Below are positions 9,443 to 18,231 of a stretch of DNA of 64,000 bases, piece by piece. How positions within the stretch are numbered: position 1 is the first letter of the stretch; each line of letters begins with the position of its first letter. Under the pieces are notes generated by a model, which searched no databases, was not told the DNA's origin, and saw only the letters and a list, made by a program, of their open reading frames with translations. A program made the position numbers and the translations under genes. Origin of the DNA: JBBIGV01 sp037447335. GTDB lineage: Bacteria; Bacteroidota; Ignavibacteria; Ignavibacteriales; Ignavibacteriaceae. The DNA is taken from contig JBBIGV010000007.1 of the NCBI GenBank assembly GCA_037447335.1, positions 14,234-78,233 of the forward strand, read 5' to 3'.

Positions 9443-12400
9443 ATGCAGTTTATTCTGGGATTGTTTTTTTCTCTTATAATATTTCAGTTATCAGAATTAC
9501 GTGGGCAAACCCACCCTTTTCTGTTTAATATTTCGGATTATAACCTCGGTACGGTTAGTAACCCGAATTCACCATTACATCCGATCTGGATAACCGTTAA
9601 AAATTATGCTGATACAATTGTAGCAGAACCTCTCCCTCCTGTACCGCTCCCATCTGATGCTGATCTGGACTACTTCAGGAATTCAGCCAATGCTCTTTTA
9701 CCCCTTGCTTTTACTTCTCACATTACAGGCGATACGCTGTATATAAACAGAGCCAGGGAACATCTGATGATTTTTGCAGGGTGGGAACGATGGGACCTCA
9801 TCAATAATTCTTCAAACCCCGACTCATCAATTGTTGATCTTGCTACAGCACACATGGTTATGATGAATGCAATAAGTTTTGACTGGTTGTATAATTATTT
9901 GAGTCAGTCGGAAAAAGATTCAATTATTAATTCTCTCTCATATCATGCAGTAAGGCTCTATAATGCCGCTGTTTCAACATACAATCCGTTTTGGAACAAT
10001 TGGTGGAGAAAGTCTTATGTGCAAAATCATATCGGGATAAACTACAGCGCCCTTGGTATTGCCGCACTGGCGCTTAGCTCCCATAATTCTAATACTTCAA
10101 CCTGGTTAAACCTGGTTGTTGACAGACTAAGCAGGCTTAAGTTTTTATTAGATGGGATTGACGATGGCTCATGGCACGAAGGGCATAATTATCAATTGTA
10201 TTTATTTTCACTAACTATTCCAGTTCTTTATAATCTCAAAATTATTCAAAATCAGGATCTGATTCCTAAAAATTATTTCGATAATTTTATTAAATGGAGG
10301 CTGTTCAATATTTTGCCGGGCACAAAGGAATGGTTCATATCTTACGGTGATTATGAAAAATCCTGGGGTGACAACTGGAGTTTAAATATCTTTCGGTTTA
10401 TTGCTTCTTCAAATCAGAATTCTTATGCACAATGGATGGCAGACAGAACGGTATTATACGGGCCCCGACGACCAACTATTTGGTCAGCTCCTTACTCTGT
10501 GCTCGAATGTTTTTATTATGATACTACTTTGATTGCACAAAATCCGGATGGGCTTAAATCAGAGGCATCATTTCCAGATATGAACGGCATTGTTTGGAAA
10601 ACAGGTTGGAATAACCAGGCTTTAAAATTTGCCCTGCATGCATCTCCATACGGAGGAAGGTTTGTTTTCGATACATTTACGGCTTCTCCAAGAATTTATC
10701 CCTGGGAAGAAGGTGGTAATGAATTAAACTTTAGTCATTCGCATGATGATGCGCTGACTTTTTATATTTTTAACAAAGGGGCCTGGCTCGCTGATGAAGT
10801 TGTCAGCAGGAATAAATCTACGGCATATCATAATTCTATATTAATAGATGATATCGGGCAGTACAGAGTTCCGGATTCACTTTCGTTTAGCCAGACGGCA
10901 TTTCTTGATACAGATCCTGCCCCGTTGTATTCATTACATACCGAAATCTTTAATTTTCTTAATGTTGATGCAACAAATAGTTATTCGAAACATTCAGATC
11001 TTAATGATGTGAATAAAGTTTCAAGAGCAGTATTCTTTGCCAAACCTGATTACTTTCTGATGATTGATAACCTAAAATCAATTACTCCGCGTAAATACAC
11101 ATGGATCTGTCATTTTGCTCAAAACGTTTCCATTGAAGGAAATTGGGTTAAAGGCGCCGGGACTAATAATCAGGTTCTTGGTGTTAATGTTCTTTCTCCT
11201 GTGCAAAATACTTTTACTATCGGTAATGACGGGCTTCCTTTTGTTCATGTAAGTAATTCCTCTAATGTTTCTGAGATGAGATTTATTAATCTTTTGTTCC
11301 CGACCGATGAAACTCTATGGAATCATAAGCCTGCAGCAGAAATAATCAGTGATGATGGTTATACTGCGATTGTTAAAGTAGACCTTTCCGAACAATTCGA
11401 AAGGGAAGATTTTATTATAGCACAATATGATTCATCAGAGCCTTCGAGGCTAAGCGATAACTTTGCATTTGATGGTTCAATAGCATATTACTCAAAAAGT
11501 ATATCAGGCTACCCTCTGAAATTATCCTTGTTCGAAGGAACTTATTTGGCAGATCTGCAAGCTGGAATTGAACTAATAAATGTTATTGATCCGTTCTCTC
11601 CGATTGAAGTTATCTTTTCTCAGGATACGTGTTATATATCGGGCAGTTTTAGGGGAACGTTCTTACTCTATGCACCTGTAACTTCGGTTGTTTTGTTAAA
11701 TGATGATATCCAATCCTTTAAAAGAGCCGGCATACATATAATTATTAATCCTGAATATGCTCCATCAGCAGCATTCGATATTGATATTAATTCAGGTGAG
11801 ATACCACTATCGGTTAAATTTGCCGATGAGTCAATCTATGGATCGCATCCGATTATAAGCTGGGAATGGGATTTTAATGATGATGGTATTATTGATGCTG
11901 CTGATCCCGGTCCGCACTCTTATGTTTACGAAACTGAAGGTATTTATTCGGTTAAGCTGAAAGTGTCAGATGGTTATTTATATGATATTTCTTATAGAGA
12001 CAAATTAATTCATGCCTACACAGCTTCGGTAGTAAATGTGAATGAAGGATGGAATATCATCTCTATTCCTGTAACACCAAGCGATCATTCTGTTTCATCG
12101 CTTTTCCCTTCAGCAACTTCCAATGCCTTCACTTTTAATAATGGCTATGTTGCCAAAGATTCATTGTATAATGGAATAGGATACTGGCTTAAATTTAACT
12201 CGGCCGGAAGCATAGAAATAAATGGAGCACGTGTTTCAAACGACACTATTTTTGTGAATGAAGGCTGGAATATGATTGGTCCGTTCCATTATCTTATAAA
12301 CATCAGTTCGATCGAAACTTCACCACCGGGTATAATTTCATCTCGGTTTTTCGGATTTAGTCACGGGTATACTTCAGATACAACTTTACACATTGGAAAA

Positions 12401-13114
12401 GGCTATTGGGTTAAAGCATCGGATGCGGGAAGGTTGTTTGTGTCAGAAGCAAATCAAAATCCGGTTAAATATTCTTCTCATCTGTTAAGCAGCAGTTCAG
12501 AAGGCAGCCTTAAGTTTACAGATGCAAGCGGTAGTCAGCGAACACTAGAATTTCTGAATTCGACTCCTGACAATTTTAGTCTTTATGAATTACCTCCATC
12601 TCCGCCCTTTGGAATATTTGATGTAAGGTTTGCCTCAAACAGGTTTGCTGAGGTAATTACAAGTGATGAATTAAAACTATTTCTTAACTCGGCTGATTAT
12701 CCCGTTACCATAAAAGCTGAAGGAGTTACTCTCAAAATTAAAGACAGTTTTAATGGAGAATTTATCAATATTCTCCTGAAGAAAGGCTCTCAGCTTATTA
12801 TAAACGATAGCAAAATAATAAGTTTATCCGTTCAGATAATAAACATACCTGAAGAGTTCATATTATATCAGAATTATCCTAATCCCTTCAATCCCGAGAC
12901 GACAATCAGGTTCGGATTACCTGAGGCATCCAAGGTTAATTTGTCCGTTTATAATATTCTTGGCGAAAAAGTAGCTGAAATTCTTAATGGCAAAACCGAT
13001 GCGGGTTTCCATGAGGTTATGTTTAATGCCCGTCAGCTTGCTTCAGGTGTTTATTTCTACAGATTGCAGGCAGACAAACATTCTTCAATAAGGAAAATGA
13101 TTATTTTAAAATAA
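9443..13114 (+). CDS. secreted heparinase II/III-like polysaccharide lyase with PKD and T9SS sorting domains
   Basis: A 1,223-residue multidomain protein with an N-terminal signal peptide ending near LRGQ. Residues about 60-330 form an alpha-helical toroid with WHEGHNYQLYLFS, as in alginate lyase/heparinase proteins. A beta-sheet domain of the Hepar_II_III type follows (FSHSHDDALTFYIF near residue 435). A PKD domain lies at about 775-855 (DFNDDGIIDAADPG). Then come two repeats of the form NEGWNxI...GYW(L/V)K, and the T9SS sorting domain (YQNYPNPFNPETTIRF). It probably degrades an acidic polysaccharide at the cell surface or outside the cell; the substrate is unknown. The next gene, also T9SS cargo, follows closely. 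Confidence 0.83.
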   Translation: MQFILGLFFSLIIFQLSELRGQTHPFLFNISDYNLGTVSNPNSPLHPIWITVKNYADTIVAEPLPPVPLPSDADLDYFRNSANALLPLAFTSHITGDTLYINRAREHLMIFAGWERWDLINNSSNPDSSIVDLATAHMVMMNAISFDWLYNYLSQSEKDSIINSLSYHAVRLYNAAVSTYNPFWNNWWRKSYVQNHIGINYSALGIAALALSSHNSNTSTWLNLVVDRLSRLKFLLDGIDDGSWHEGHNYQLYLFSLTIPVLYNLKIIQNQDLIPKNYFDNFIKWRLFNILPGTKEWFISYGDYEKSWGDNWSLNIFRFIASSNQNSYAQWMADRTVLYGPRRPTIWSAPYSVLECFYYDTTLIAQNPDGLKSEASFPDMNGIVWKTGWNNQALKFALHASPYGGRFVFDTFTASPRIYPWEEGGNELNFSHSHDDALTFYIFNKGAWLADEVVSRNKSTAYHNSILIDDIGQYRVPDSLSFSQTAFLDTDPAPLYSLHTEIFNFLNVDATNSYSKHSDLNDVNKVSRAVFFAKPDYFLMIDNLKSITPRKYTWICHFAQNVSIEGNWVKGAGTNNQVLGVNVLSPVQNTFTIGNDGLPFVHVSNSSNVSEMRFINLLFPTDETLWNHKPAAEIISDDGYTAIVKVDLSEQFEREDFIIAQYDSSEPSRLSDNFAFDGSIAYYSKSISGYPLKLSLFEGTYLADLQAGIELINVIDPFSPIEVIFSQDTCYISGSFRGTFLLYAPVTSVVLLNDDIQSFKRAGIHIIINPEYAPSAAFDIDINSGEIPLSVKFADESIYGSHPIISWEWDFNDDGIIDAADPGPHSYVYETEGIYSVKLKVSDGYLYDISYRDKLIHAYTASVVNVNEGWNIISIPVTPSDHSVSSLFPSATSNAFTFNNGYVAKDSLYNGIGYWLKFNSAGSIEINGARVSNDTIFVNEGWNMIGPFHYLINISSIETSPPGIISSRFFGFSHGYTSDTTLHIGKGYWVKASDAGRLFVSEANQNPVKYSSHLLSSSSEGSLKFTDASGSQRTLEFLNSTPDNFSLYELPPSPPFGIFDVRFASNRFAEVITSDELKLFLNSADYPVTIKAEGVTLKIKDSFNGEFINILLKKGSQLIINDSKIISLSVQIINIPEEFILYQNYPNPFNPETTIRFGLPEASKVNLSVYNILGEKVAEILNGKTDAGFHEVMFNARQLASGVYFYRLQADKHSSIRKMIILK

Positions 13115-13129
13115 TATTTATTGATTCGT

Positions 13130-14215
13130 ATGATTCATCAAAAACACTTTAAACTTTTACTAATTTTACTTACAATAATAACCTGGTTCAATACACGGGC
13201 ACAAACAGCTTTGGTTGAAATTCAGTTTACCGCAAGTGATGGTGTGGTTGGCAGTCAATTATTGAAAGCAGGATTAGACCCAACTGCAACCGATGGACTC
13301 GATACACATCTCGGCGAGGCAGAACTCCCGCCATTCCCTCCGCTTGGAGTATTTGAAGCCCGGTTTATCCTGCCATCTTCAACCATTGGATCTCACGCTG
13401 ATTATCGTCAGGGAGATAATACCATTGCATCTATTGGCGAAAAAGAACATGTAGTAAATTATCAGCTTAATTCCGGTTCAACAGGGTTCACGATCAATTA
13501 CAATATGCCCACAGGTACCCAGCTCAGACTTCGTGATAATTTTGGAGGAGTTTTTTATGATATTGATAATATATCCGGTGCCGGCAGCTATACTGTTACT
13601 AATTTAAGTTTAACCGCAATGTTGGTTACCATTAAATACATTGATCCGCCATTTCCGGTAGAACTTGTTTCTTTTACCGGGTTTGCTGAAGGTAACATAA
13701 TTAAATTGAACTGGCGTACCGCTACAGAACTCAATAATTTTGGTTTTGATGTTGAACGAAAAAACCCGGAAGGCAGTTTTGAAAAGATAGGATTTGTGTC
13801 CGGCGCCGGTAACTCCAGTTCTCCGAAAAGTTATTGGTTTGAAGATAATTTAATCACAGTACCTGGAAGATATGAGTACCGGCTCAGGCAGAATGACTTT
13901 GACGGTAACTTTGACTACTCGAAAACAATTTATATTTTTATAAAATCACCTTCTTCTGCAAAACTCTACAACAATTATCCAAATCCATTTAATCCTGTTA
14001 CCAGAATAAAATTTGAGCTCTCGTCGGGTGAAAAAGTTAATATGAAATTATTTGACAGCGTTGGCAGGGAAATCATGCATCTGCTGAATGATTTTTTTGA
14101 TGCAGGGTATCATTCCATTGAAATATCATTTCAGAATTTAGCTTCAGGATTATATTATCTGGTAATGCAGGCAGGTGAATTTACAGATTCGAAAAAGCTT
14201 GTTTATATAAAATAA
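13130..14215 (+). CDS. secreted protein with T9SS type A sorting domain
   Basis: About 361 residues from the ATG at 13130; a TTG at 13121 would add three. A signal peptide (ending near TRAQ) is followed by a beta-rich region of unknown fold. Next is the PVELVSFTG...NIIKLNWRTATELNNFGFDVER module, a fibronectin-like segment very common before T9SS sorting domains. The end is the sorting domain (YNNYPNPFNPVTRIKF). It lies 15 bp after the lyase-like gene and is probably co-transcribed and co-exported with it. The cargo role is unknown. Confidence 0.8.
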   Translation: MIHQKHFKLLLILLTIITWFNTRAQTALVEIQFTASDGVVGSQLLKAGLDPTATDGLDTHLGEAELPPFPPLGVFEARFILPSSTIGSHADYRQGDNTIASIGEKEHVVNYQLNSGSTGFTINYNMPTGTQLRLRDNFGGVFYDIDNISGAGSYTVTNLSLTAMLVTIKYIDPPFPVELVSFTGFAEGNIIKLNWRTATELNNFGFDVERKNPEGSFEKIGFVSGAGNSSSPKSYWFEDNLITVPGRYEYRLRQNDFDGNFDYSKTIYIFIKSPSSAKLYNNYPNPFNPVTRIKFELSSGEKVNMKLFDSVGREIMHLLNDFFDAGYHSIEISFQNLASGLYYLVMQAGEFTDSKKLVYIK

Positions 14216-14478
14216 GAAACATCCATTCTGGATCGGGATTCATTTTGGTAACTGAACAGTAATGATTCCGTAAAATGAAATTTAATTTTTCCCGTTAAAT
14301 ATAGTTTCAAAGAGATCTCTTTTTTTATCGCTTTCAGATCTAATACTTTCCTTCCTTTATTAACAACACTTCAAATTGGGAATTTCATTCAGAGACTTTC
14401 AAAATTAACCCCTAAATACTCTATTCCTTTATCTCCGGGATTTCACAAAAAAAAACTGAATTAAAGTAAAAGATTCTT
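14216..14478. other. intergenic region upstream of the dcw cluster
   Basis: About 260 bp between a T9SS cargo gene and the mraZ promoter. It is AT-rich, contains no convincing reading frame, and I saw no strong hairpin or repeat. Confidence 0.5.
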
Positions 14479-14479
14479 C

Positions 14480-14511
14480 TTGACTTTCGACATCAAATTA
14501 CCGTAATTTTG
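14480..14511 (+). promoter_or_regulatory. probable promoter of the dcw cluster
   Basis: TTGACT at 14480-14485 is followed, 18 bp later, by TAATTTTG at 14504-14511. The latter matches the Bacteroidota housekeeping -7 element TAnnTTTG. It lies directly before the MraZ boxes, where autoregulation of the cluster would be expected. Read by eye; no transcription start is known. Confidence 0.6.
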
Positions 14512-14534
14512 GGGTGAAGTGGGGAATTATGGTG
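14510..14534 (+). promoter_or_regulatory. MraZ operator: three TGGxG boxes with 10-bp period
   Basis: TGGGG (14510-14514), TGGGG (14520-14524) and TGGTG (14530-14534) are separated by exactly 5 bp each. E. coli MraZ is known to bind direct TGGGN repeats separated by 5 nt upstream of its own gene. The third box is imperfect. The arrangement next to the promoter supports autorepression of the dcw cluster by the first gene product. Confidence 0.75.
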
Positions 14535-14563
14535 AAATAAAACTAGAAAAAGGAAGGTTTCGG

Positions 14564-15004
14564 TTGTTCAGAGGTCAGTTCATACATACTTTAGATTCAA
14601 AAGGCAGGCTTAGCATCCCGGCAAAACTGAGGAAGCATTTTTCTGATGCTGCCAACGATACTGTGGTTATGACTCAAGGCACAGAAACCTGTATTGATGT
14701 CTACCCGCATGATCATTGGCAGAAGTTTGAAGAAAACATGCGTAAGCTTAATCCGTTTGACCCCGATGAAATGAAATTCATCAGAATGATTTCACAACAT
14801 GCAACTGATGACAAACTTGACTCGCAGGCGAGGATACTGATACCCCAGCTATTGTTAGAACACGCCCGGATCGAAAAGGAGATTTTGATTCTTGGTGCGA
14901 TGGAAAAAATCGAACTTTGGAATCCAGGAATTTTCAATGATTACCTTAAGCAGTCCCGCGAGACTTACAGCGAAGTGGCTGCTAAAGTAATGGTTACACG
15001 ATGA
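14564..15004 (+). CDS. mraZ: transcriptional regulator MraZ
   Basis: About 146 residues if started at the TTG at 14564. This start has AAAGGAAGG at 14549-14557 six bases upstream and begins LFRGQFIHTLDSKGRLSIPAK, the normal start of the family. A longer in-frame start (GTG at 14519) would overlap the operator boxes and adds an atypical 15-residue extension. Two SpoVT/AbrB-like DNA-binding halves are present (DSKGRLSIPAKLR and DSQARILIPQLL). MraZ binds the TGGGN repeats before its own gene and represses the division/cell wall cluster. Its 3' end meets the rsmH start. Confidence 0.93.
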   Translation: MFRGQFIHTLDSKGRLSIPAKLRKHFSDAANDTVVMTQGTETCIDVYPHDHWQKFEENMRKLNPFDPDEMKFIRMISQHATDDKLDSQARILIPQLLLEHARIEKEILILGAMEKIELWNPGIFNDYLKQSRETYSEVAAKVMVTR

Positions 15005-15924
15005 ATGAACATCATACGCCGGTACTGTATGAGGAGAGCATTAGTTATCTGATTACAGACAAATCAGGCGTATACTTCGACGGCACGATTGGTTTTGGCG
15101 GACATGCGGAAGGAATACTAAAATTGCTCAATGACAGCGCTGTTTTAATAGGAACTGATGTTGATGTGAATGCCTTCGATCATTCAAAAAAAAAATTCTC
15201 TTCTGATAAGAGAGTTAAACCATACAACTTTAATTTTTCTCAGATCGATATAATTGCCAAGATTGAATCGATCCCGTTCTTTACAGGAGTGTTTGCCGAT
15301 CTGGGTGTTTCCTCTTTTCAACTAGATAACCCTGCTGCAGGATTTACCTTCAGATCGGATTCTATACTGGATTTGAGATTGGATAAGTCAAAAACAATCA
15401 ATGCCGCTGATGTTATCAATTCTTTTTCGGCTGATGATCTTGCTGATTTGATTTTTCAGTATGGTGAAGAAAAAAATTCCAGGCGGATTGCAAAAAAAAT
15501 TGTTGAGCGCAGAGCCTCTAAAAGAATTGAATCCACCATTGACCTGGGTAGAATAATCGAAGATATTACTTCACCCAGATATTTGAATAAGACATTATCC
15601 AGAGTTTTTCAGGCTCTCAGAATTTATGTAAATGATGAACTCGGTACACTTAAATTATTCCTTTCAAAGAGTGTTGAACTTCTCAAAACAGGTGGAAGAA
15701 TTGTAATTCTCACTTATCACTCTCTTGAAGACAGGATAGTTAAAGAGTTCTTTAAGTATGAAAATATTTCGTGCATTTGTCCGAAAGATTTACCCGATTG
15801 TAATTGCGAAAAGCAGAAGCGTCTGAAAATTTTGACCAGAAAGCCGGTCACGCCTTCTGCCAGTGAAATTAAATTAAATAAAAGAGCACGGAGCGCAAAA
15901 CTTAGAGCTGCAGAGCGACTATGA
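15001..15924 (+). CDS. rsmH: 16S rRNA (cytosine(1402)-N4)-methyltransferase
   Basis: A 307-residue protein starting HTPVLYEES. It has the SAM-binding region DGTIGFGGHAEGIL, the RsmH-specific FADLGVSSFQLD, and the C-terminal ILTYHSLEDRIVKEFF. It N4-methylates C1402 in the ribosomal P site. Its ATG overlaps the last codons of mraZ by 4 bp, and its stop overlaps ftsL, so translation is likely coupled. Length and motifs are standard. Confidence 0.97.
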   Translation: MNEHHTPVLYEESISYLITDKSGVYFDGTIGFGGHAEGILKLLNDSAVLIGTDVDVNAFDHSKKKFSSDKRVKPYNFNFSQIDIIAKIESIPFFTGVFADLGVSSFQLDNPAAGFTFRSDSILDLRLDKSKTINAADVINSFSADDLADLIFQYGEEKNSRRIAKKIVERRASKRIESTIDLGRIIEDITSPRYLNKTLSRVFQALRIYVNDELGTLKLFLSKSVELLKTGGRIVILTYHSLEDRIVKEFFKYENISCICPKDLPDCNCEKQKRLKILTRKPVTPSASEIKLNKRARSAKLRAAERL

Positions 15925-16253
15925 AAAAAGGTTCAAAACCATATTTAGTAATTGCAATTTTCATCATTATCTCATTGGTTGGACTTGCACTTGTTTATGT
16001 CGCTTTAAAACGCGAGTGCGATTGGCTGGTAAAAGCAAAATTCGAGGCATCTAAAAAACTTGATCTTCAAAAAAACAGGAGCGTGTCTCTTAAAGCACAG
16101 TTTCAATTATTAACAGCAGAAGAAAGAATTGTATCCATCGCTGAATCAGAGCTTGGAATGATAAAGAACCCTGGCAGCATATATACTATTATTGTTGAAA
16201 AAAACAGGATCAACGCAATAAACAAAAAGCTGAGTGATACCTATGGTAATTAA
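15921..16253 (+). CDS. ftsL: FtsL-like cell division protein
   Basis: A 110-residue bitopic membrane protein. It has a short basic N-terminus, one membrane segment (about residues 8-28), and a predicted coiled coil (ECDWLVKAKFEASKKLDLQKN). The ending AEERIVSIAESELGMIKNP recalls FtsL. Size, topology and position between rsmH and ftsI define it better than sequence identity, as is usual for FtsL. It would link FtsQ and FtsW/FtsI in the divisome. It overlaps both neighbours. Confidence 0.75.
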   Translation: MKKGSKPYLVIAIFIIISLVGLALVYVALKRECDWLVKAKFEASKKLDLQKNRSVSLKAQFQLLTAEERIVSIAESELGMIKNPGSIYTIIVEKNRINAINKKLSDTYGN

Positions 16254-18231
16254 CAGAACTTTATTTCTTATCGTTACAATTTTTATCGTATTCCTTTTGC
16301 TGATCGCACGGCTTATAGATATTCAGGTTGTTAAAAGTGAAGAATACAAATACTTTGCACAAAAACAGCAAACCAGGCTTGAAAAGATAAGCCCTGAAAG
16401 AGGACTGATCTATGATCGTGATAATACTTTGCTGGTATATAACAGGAACGATGTTTCTTTTTTTCTTGATCTTCGTATGGCAACCAAAGCTGATAAAGAA
16501 AAGATTGCCGAAAAATTTTCAGAAGTCTTCGGCAAAAGTAAAGAGCATTATTTTAAATTAATGAATGATACCGGTAAAACGATCTGTATTGAACGTAAAG
16601 CACCTGCTAATAAAGCTTTTGAGTTAGCCGGCTTCAAAGCTAACGGTTTATTCTCAACAGATGATCCAACCCGTCTTTATCAGTATGAACACCTCGCCGG
16701 TCACCTCCTCGGTTATCTCAATTCGGAATATTCAGGTGTTGCCGGTATTGAGAGATCTTTTGATCAGTACCTCAGAGGTGAAGAAGGCGTAAGACTTGTT
16801 CAAAGAAATGCCGTTGGTGATATGATAACAATTGCCGAACAGGAAACACGGCAGGCAGTTCCAGGTTTTAATGTTCATCTGACCATAAATAAAACATACC
16901 AGACTATCCTTGAAGAAGAACTGAATAATGGCCTGGCAGTTTATGGCGGTACATCAGCAATCGGAATTGTATTGGACCCGAATACAGGCGAAATTCTTGC
17001 GATTGCTAATTCTGGAGAATTTGATCCGAACCGGTTTTGGGAATGTTCAGATTTTATAAGACGGGATAAATCAATTACTGATACCTATGAACCCGGTTCA
17101 ACATTCAAAGGAATTACGCTTGCCGCTTTGCTTGATCAGAAACTTGGTGAAGAAGATGATCTGGTATTTGCCGAGAACGGCAAATATAAATTCAAAAACG
17201 TATTCATATCCGATACAAAACAGCATCAATGGTTAACTTTAAAAACTGTGTTCGAGCAATCAAGTAATATCGGAATGTCAAAGCTCGCACAGAAAATAAG
17301 TAATGATATTTTTTATAAATATTTACGGGCATTCGGATTTGGCAATTACACATCTTACGGGCTGCCGGGTGAAGCCAAAGGCTATTTGAAGAAACCGAAC
17401 GAGTGGTCGGGTATTACAAAGGCTTTTCTTTCATTCGGCTATGAAATTTCTGTTACACCTTTGCAAATGGCGCTTGCTTACAGCGCTATTATAAATGGCG
17501 GTATTCTTTATAAACCGCAAATCGTAAAAAGATTAAGCCGTAAAAACGGAAGCGATGAAATCACTTTTGAACCAAAGGAAATCAGAAGGGTAATTTCAAC
17601 AACAACTTCAGAAAGAATGCAAAAGCTGCTCTCGGGAGTTGTTGAAAACGGTACCGGTAAAAATGCAGCCACGGGTATAGTTACGGTCGGAGGTAAAACC
17701 GGCACTTCACAAAAATTAATTGGCGGTAATTATTCTAAAGCTGAATATAACTCTTCATTCATTGGATATTTCCCAGCTGATAAACCGCGCGTATTGTGTT
17801 TTGTGTTAGTGAATTCACCAACTATTGGCAGGTATGGCAGCCTTGTAGCCGCACCGATATTCAGGAAGATCACAGAGAGAATAGTAAATACAAACCCGGG
17901 ATACTTCAGACACGATCCTGAAATTGAACAAGGTATTTATAGTAAAGATGTTAACCTTGTTTTTTCCAAAGATGATGAAGCAAATGTACAGGGAAACATA
18001 AAACAGGCAGTCAAACACGATAGTTTTACAACCAATAAAATGCCCGATTTGAAAAATCATTCATTGAGAGATGCGATTGTTTTACTTACAAGGCTCGGTA
18101 TCAAATACAGTGTAACAGGTTCGGGAAAAGTTTTCAGTCAAAGCATTCCTCCCGGGTCAAAGATAAAACCGGGAATGGTTTGTAAGTTAGAATGTAAAGA
18201 ATTAGTTGTAACTGAGGCGGCAGTATACTGA
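16243..18231 (+). CDS. ftsI: division-specific penicillin-binding protein (PBP3 type) with PASTA domain
   Basis: About 662 residues from the ATG at 16243; a GTG at 16234 would add three. One N-terminal membrane anchor is followed by a PBP dimerisation domain and a transpeptidase domain. The active-site motifs are STFK (Ser286), SSN (340-342) and KTG (485-487). The last 60 residues form a PASTA domain (MPDLKNHSLRDAIVLL...), common in Bacteroidota and Gram-positive FtsI. It crosslinks septal peptidoglycan in the periplasm with FtsW. It overlaps ftsL by 11 bp and abuts murE (TGATG). Confidence 0.95.
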   Translation: MVINRTLFLIVTIFIVFLLLIARLIDIQVVKSEEYKYFAQKQQTRLEKISPERGLIYDRDNTLLVYNRNDVSFFLDLRMATKADKEKIAEKFSEVFGKSKEHYFKLMNDTGKTICIERKAPANKAFELAGFKANGLFSTDDPTRLYQYEHLAGHLLGYLNSEYSGVAGIERSFDQYLRGEEGVRLVQRNAVGDMITIAEQETRQAVPGFNVHLTINKTYQTILEEELNNGLAVYGGTSAIGIVLDPNTGEILAIANSGEFDPNRFWECSDFIRRDKSITDTYEPGSTFKGITLAALLDQKLGEEDDLVFAENGKYKFKNVFISDTKQHQWLTLKTVFEQSSNIGMSKLAQKISNDIFYKYLRAFGFGNYTSYGLPGEAKGYLKKPNEWSGITKAFLSFGYEISVTPLQMALAYSAIINGGILYKPQIVKRLSRKNGSDEITFEPKEIRRVISTTTSERMQKLLSGVVENGTGKNAATGIVTVGGKTGTSQKLIGGNYSKAEYNSSFIGYFPADKPRVLCFVLVNSPTIGRYGSLVAAPIFRKITERIVNTNPGYFRHDPEIEQGIYSKDVNLVFSKDDEANVQGNIKQAVKHDSFTTNKMPDLKNHSLRDAIVLLTRLGIKYSVTGSGKVFSQSIPPGSKIKPGMVCKLECKELVVTEAAVY

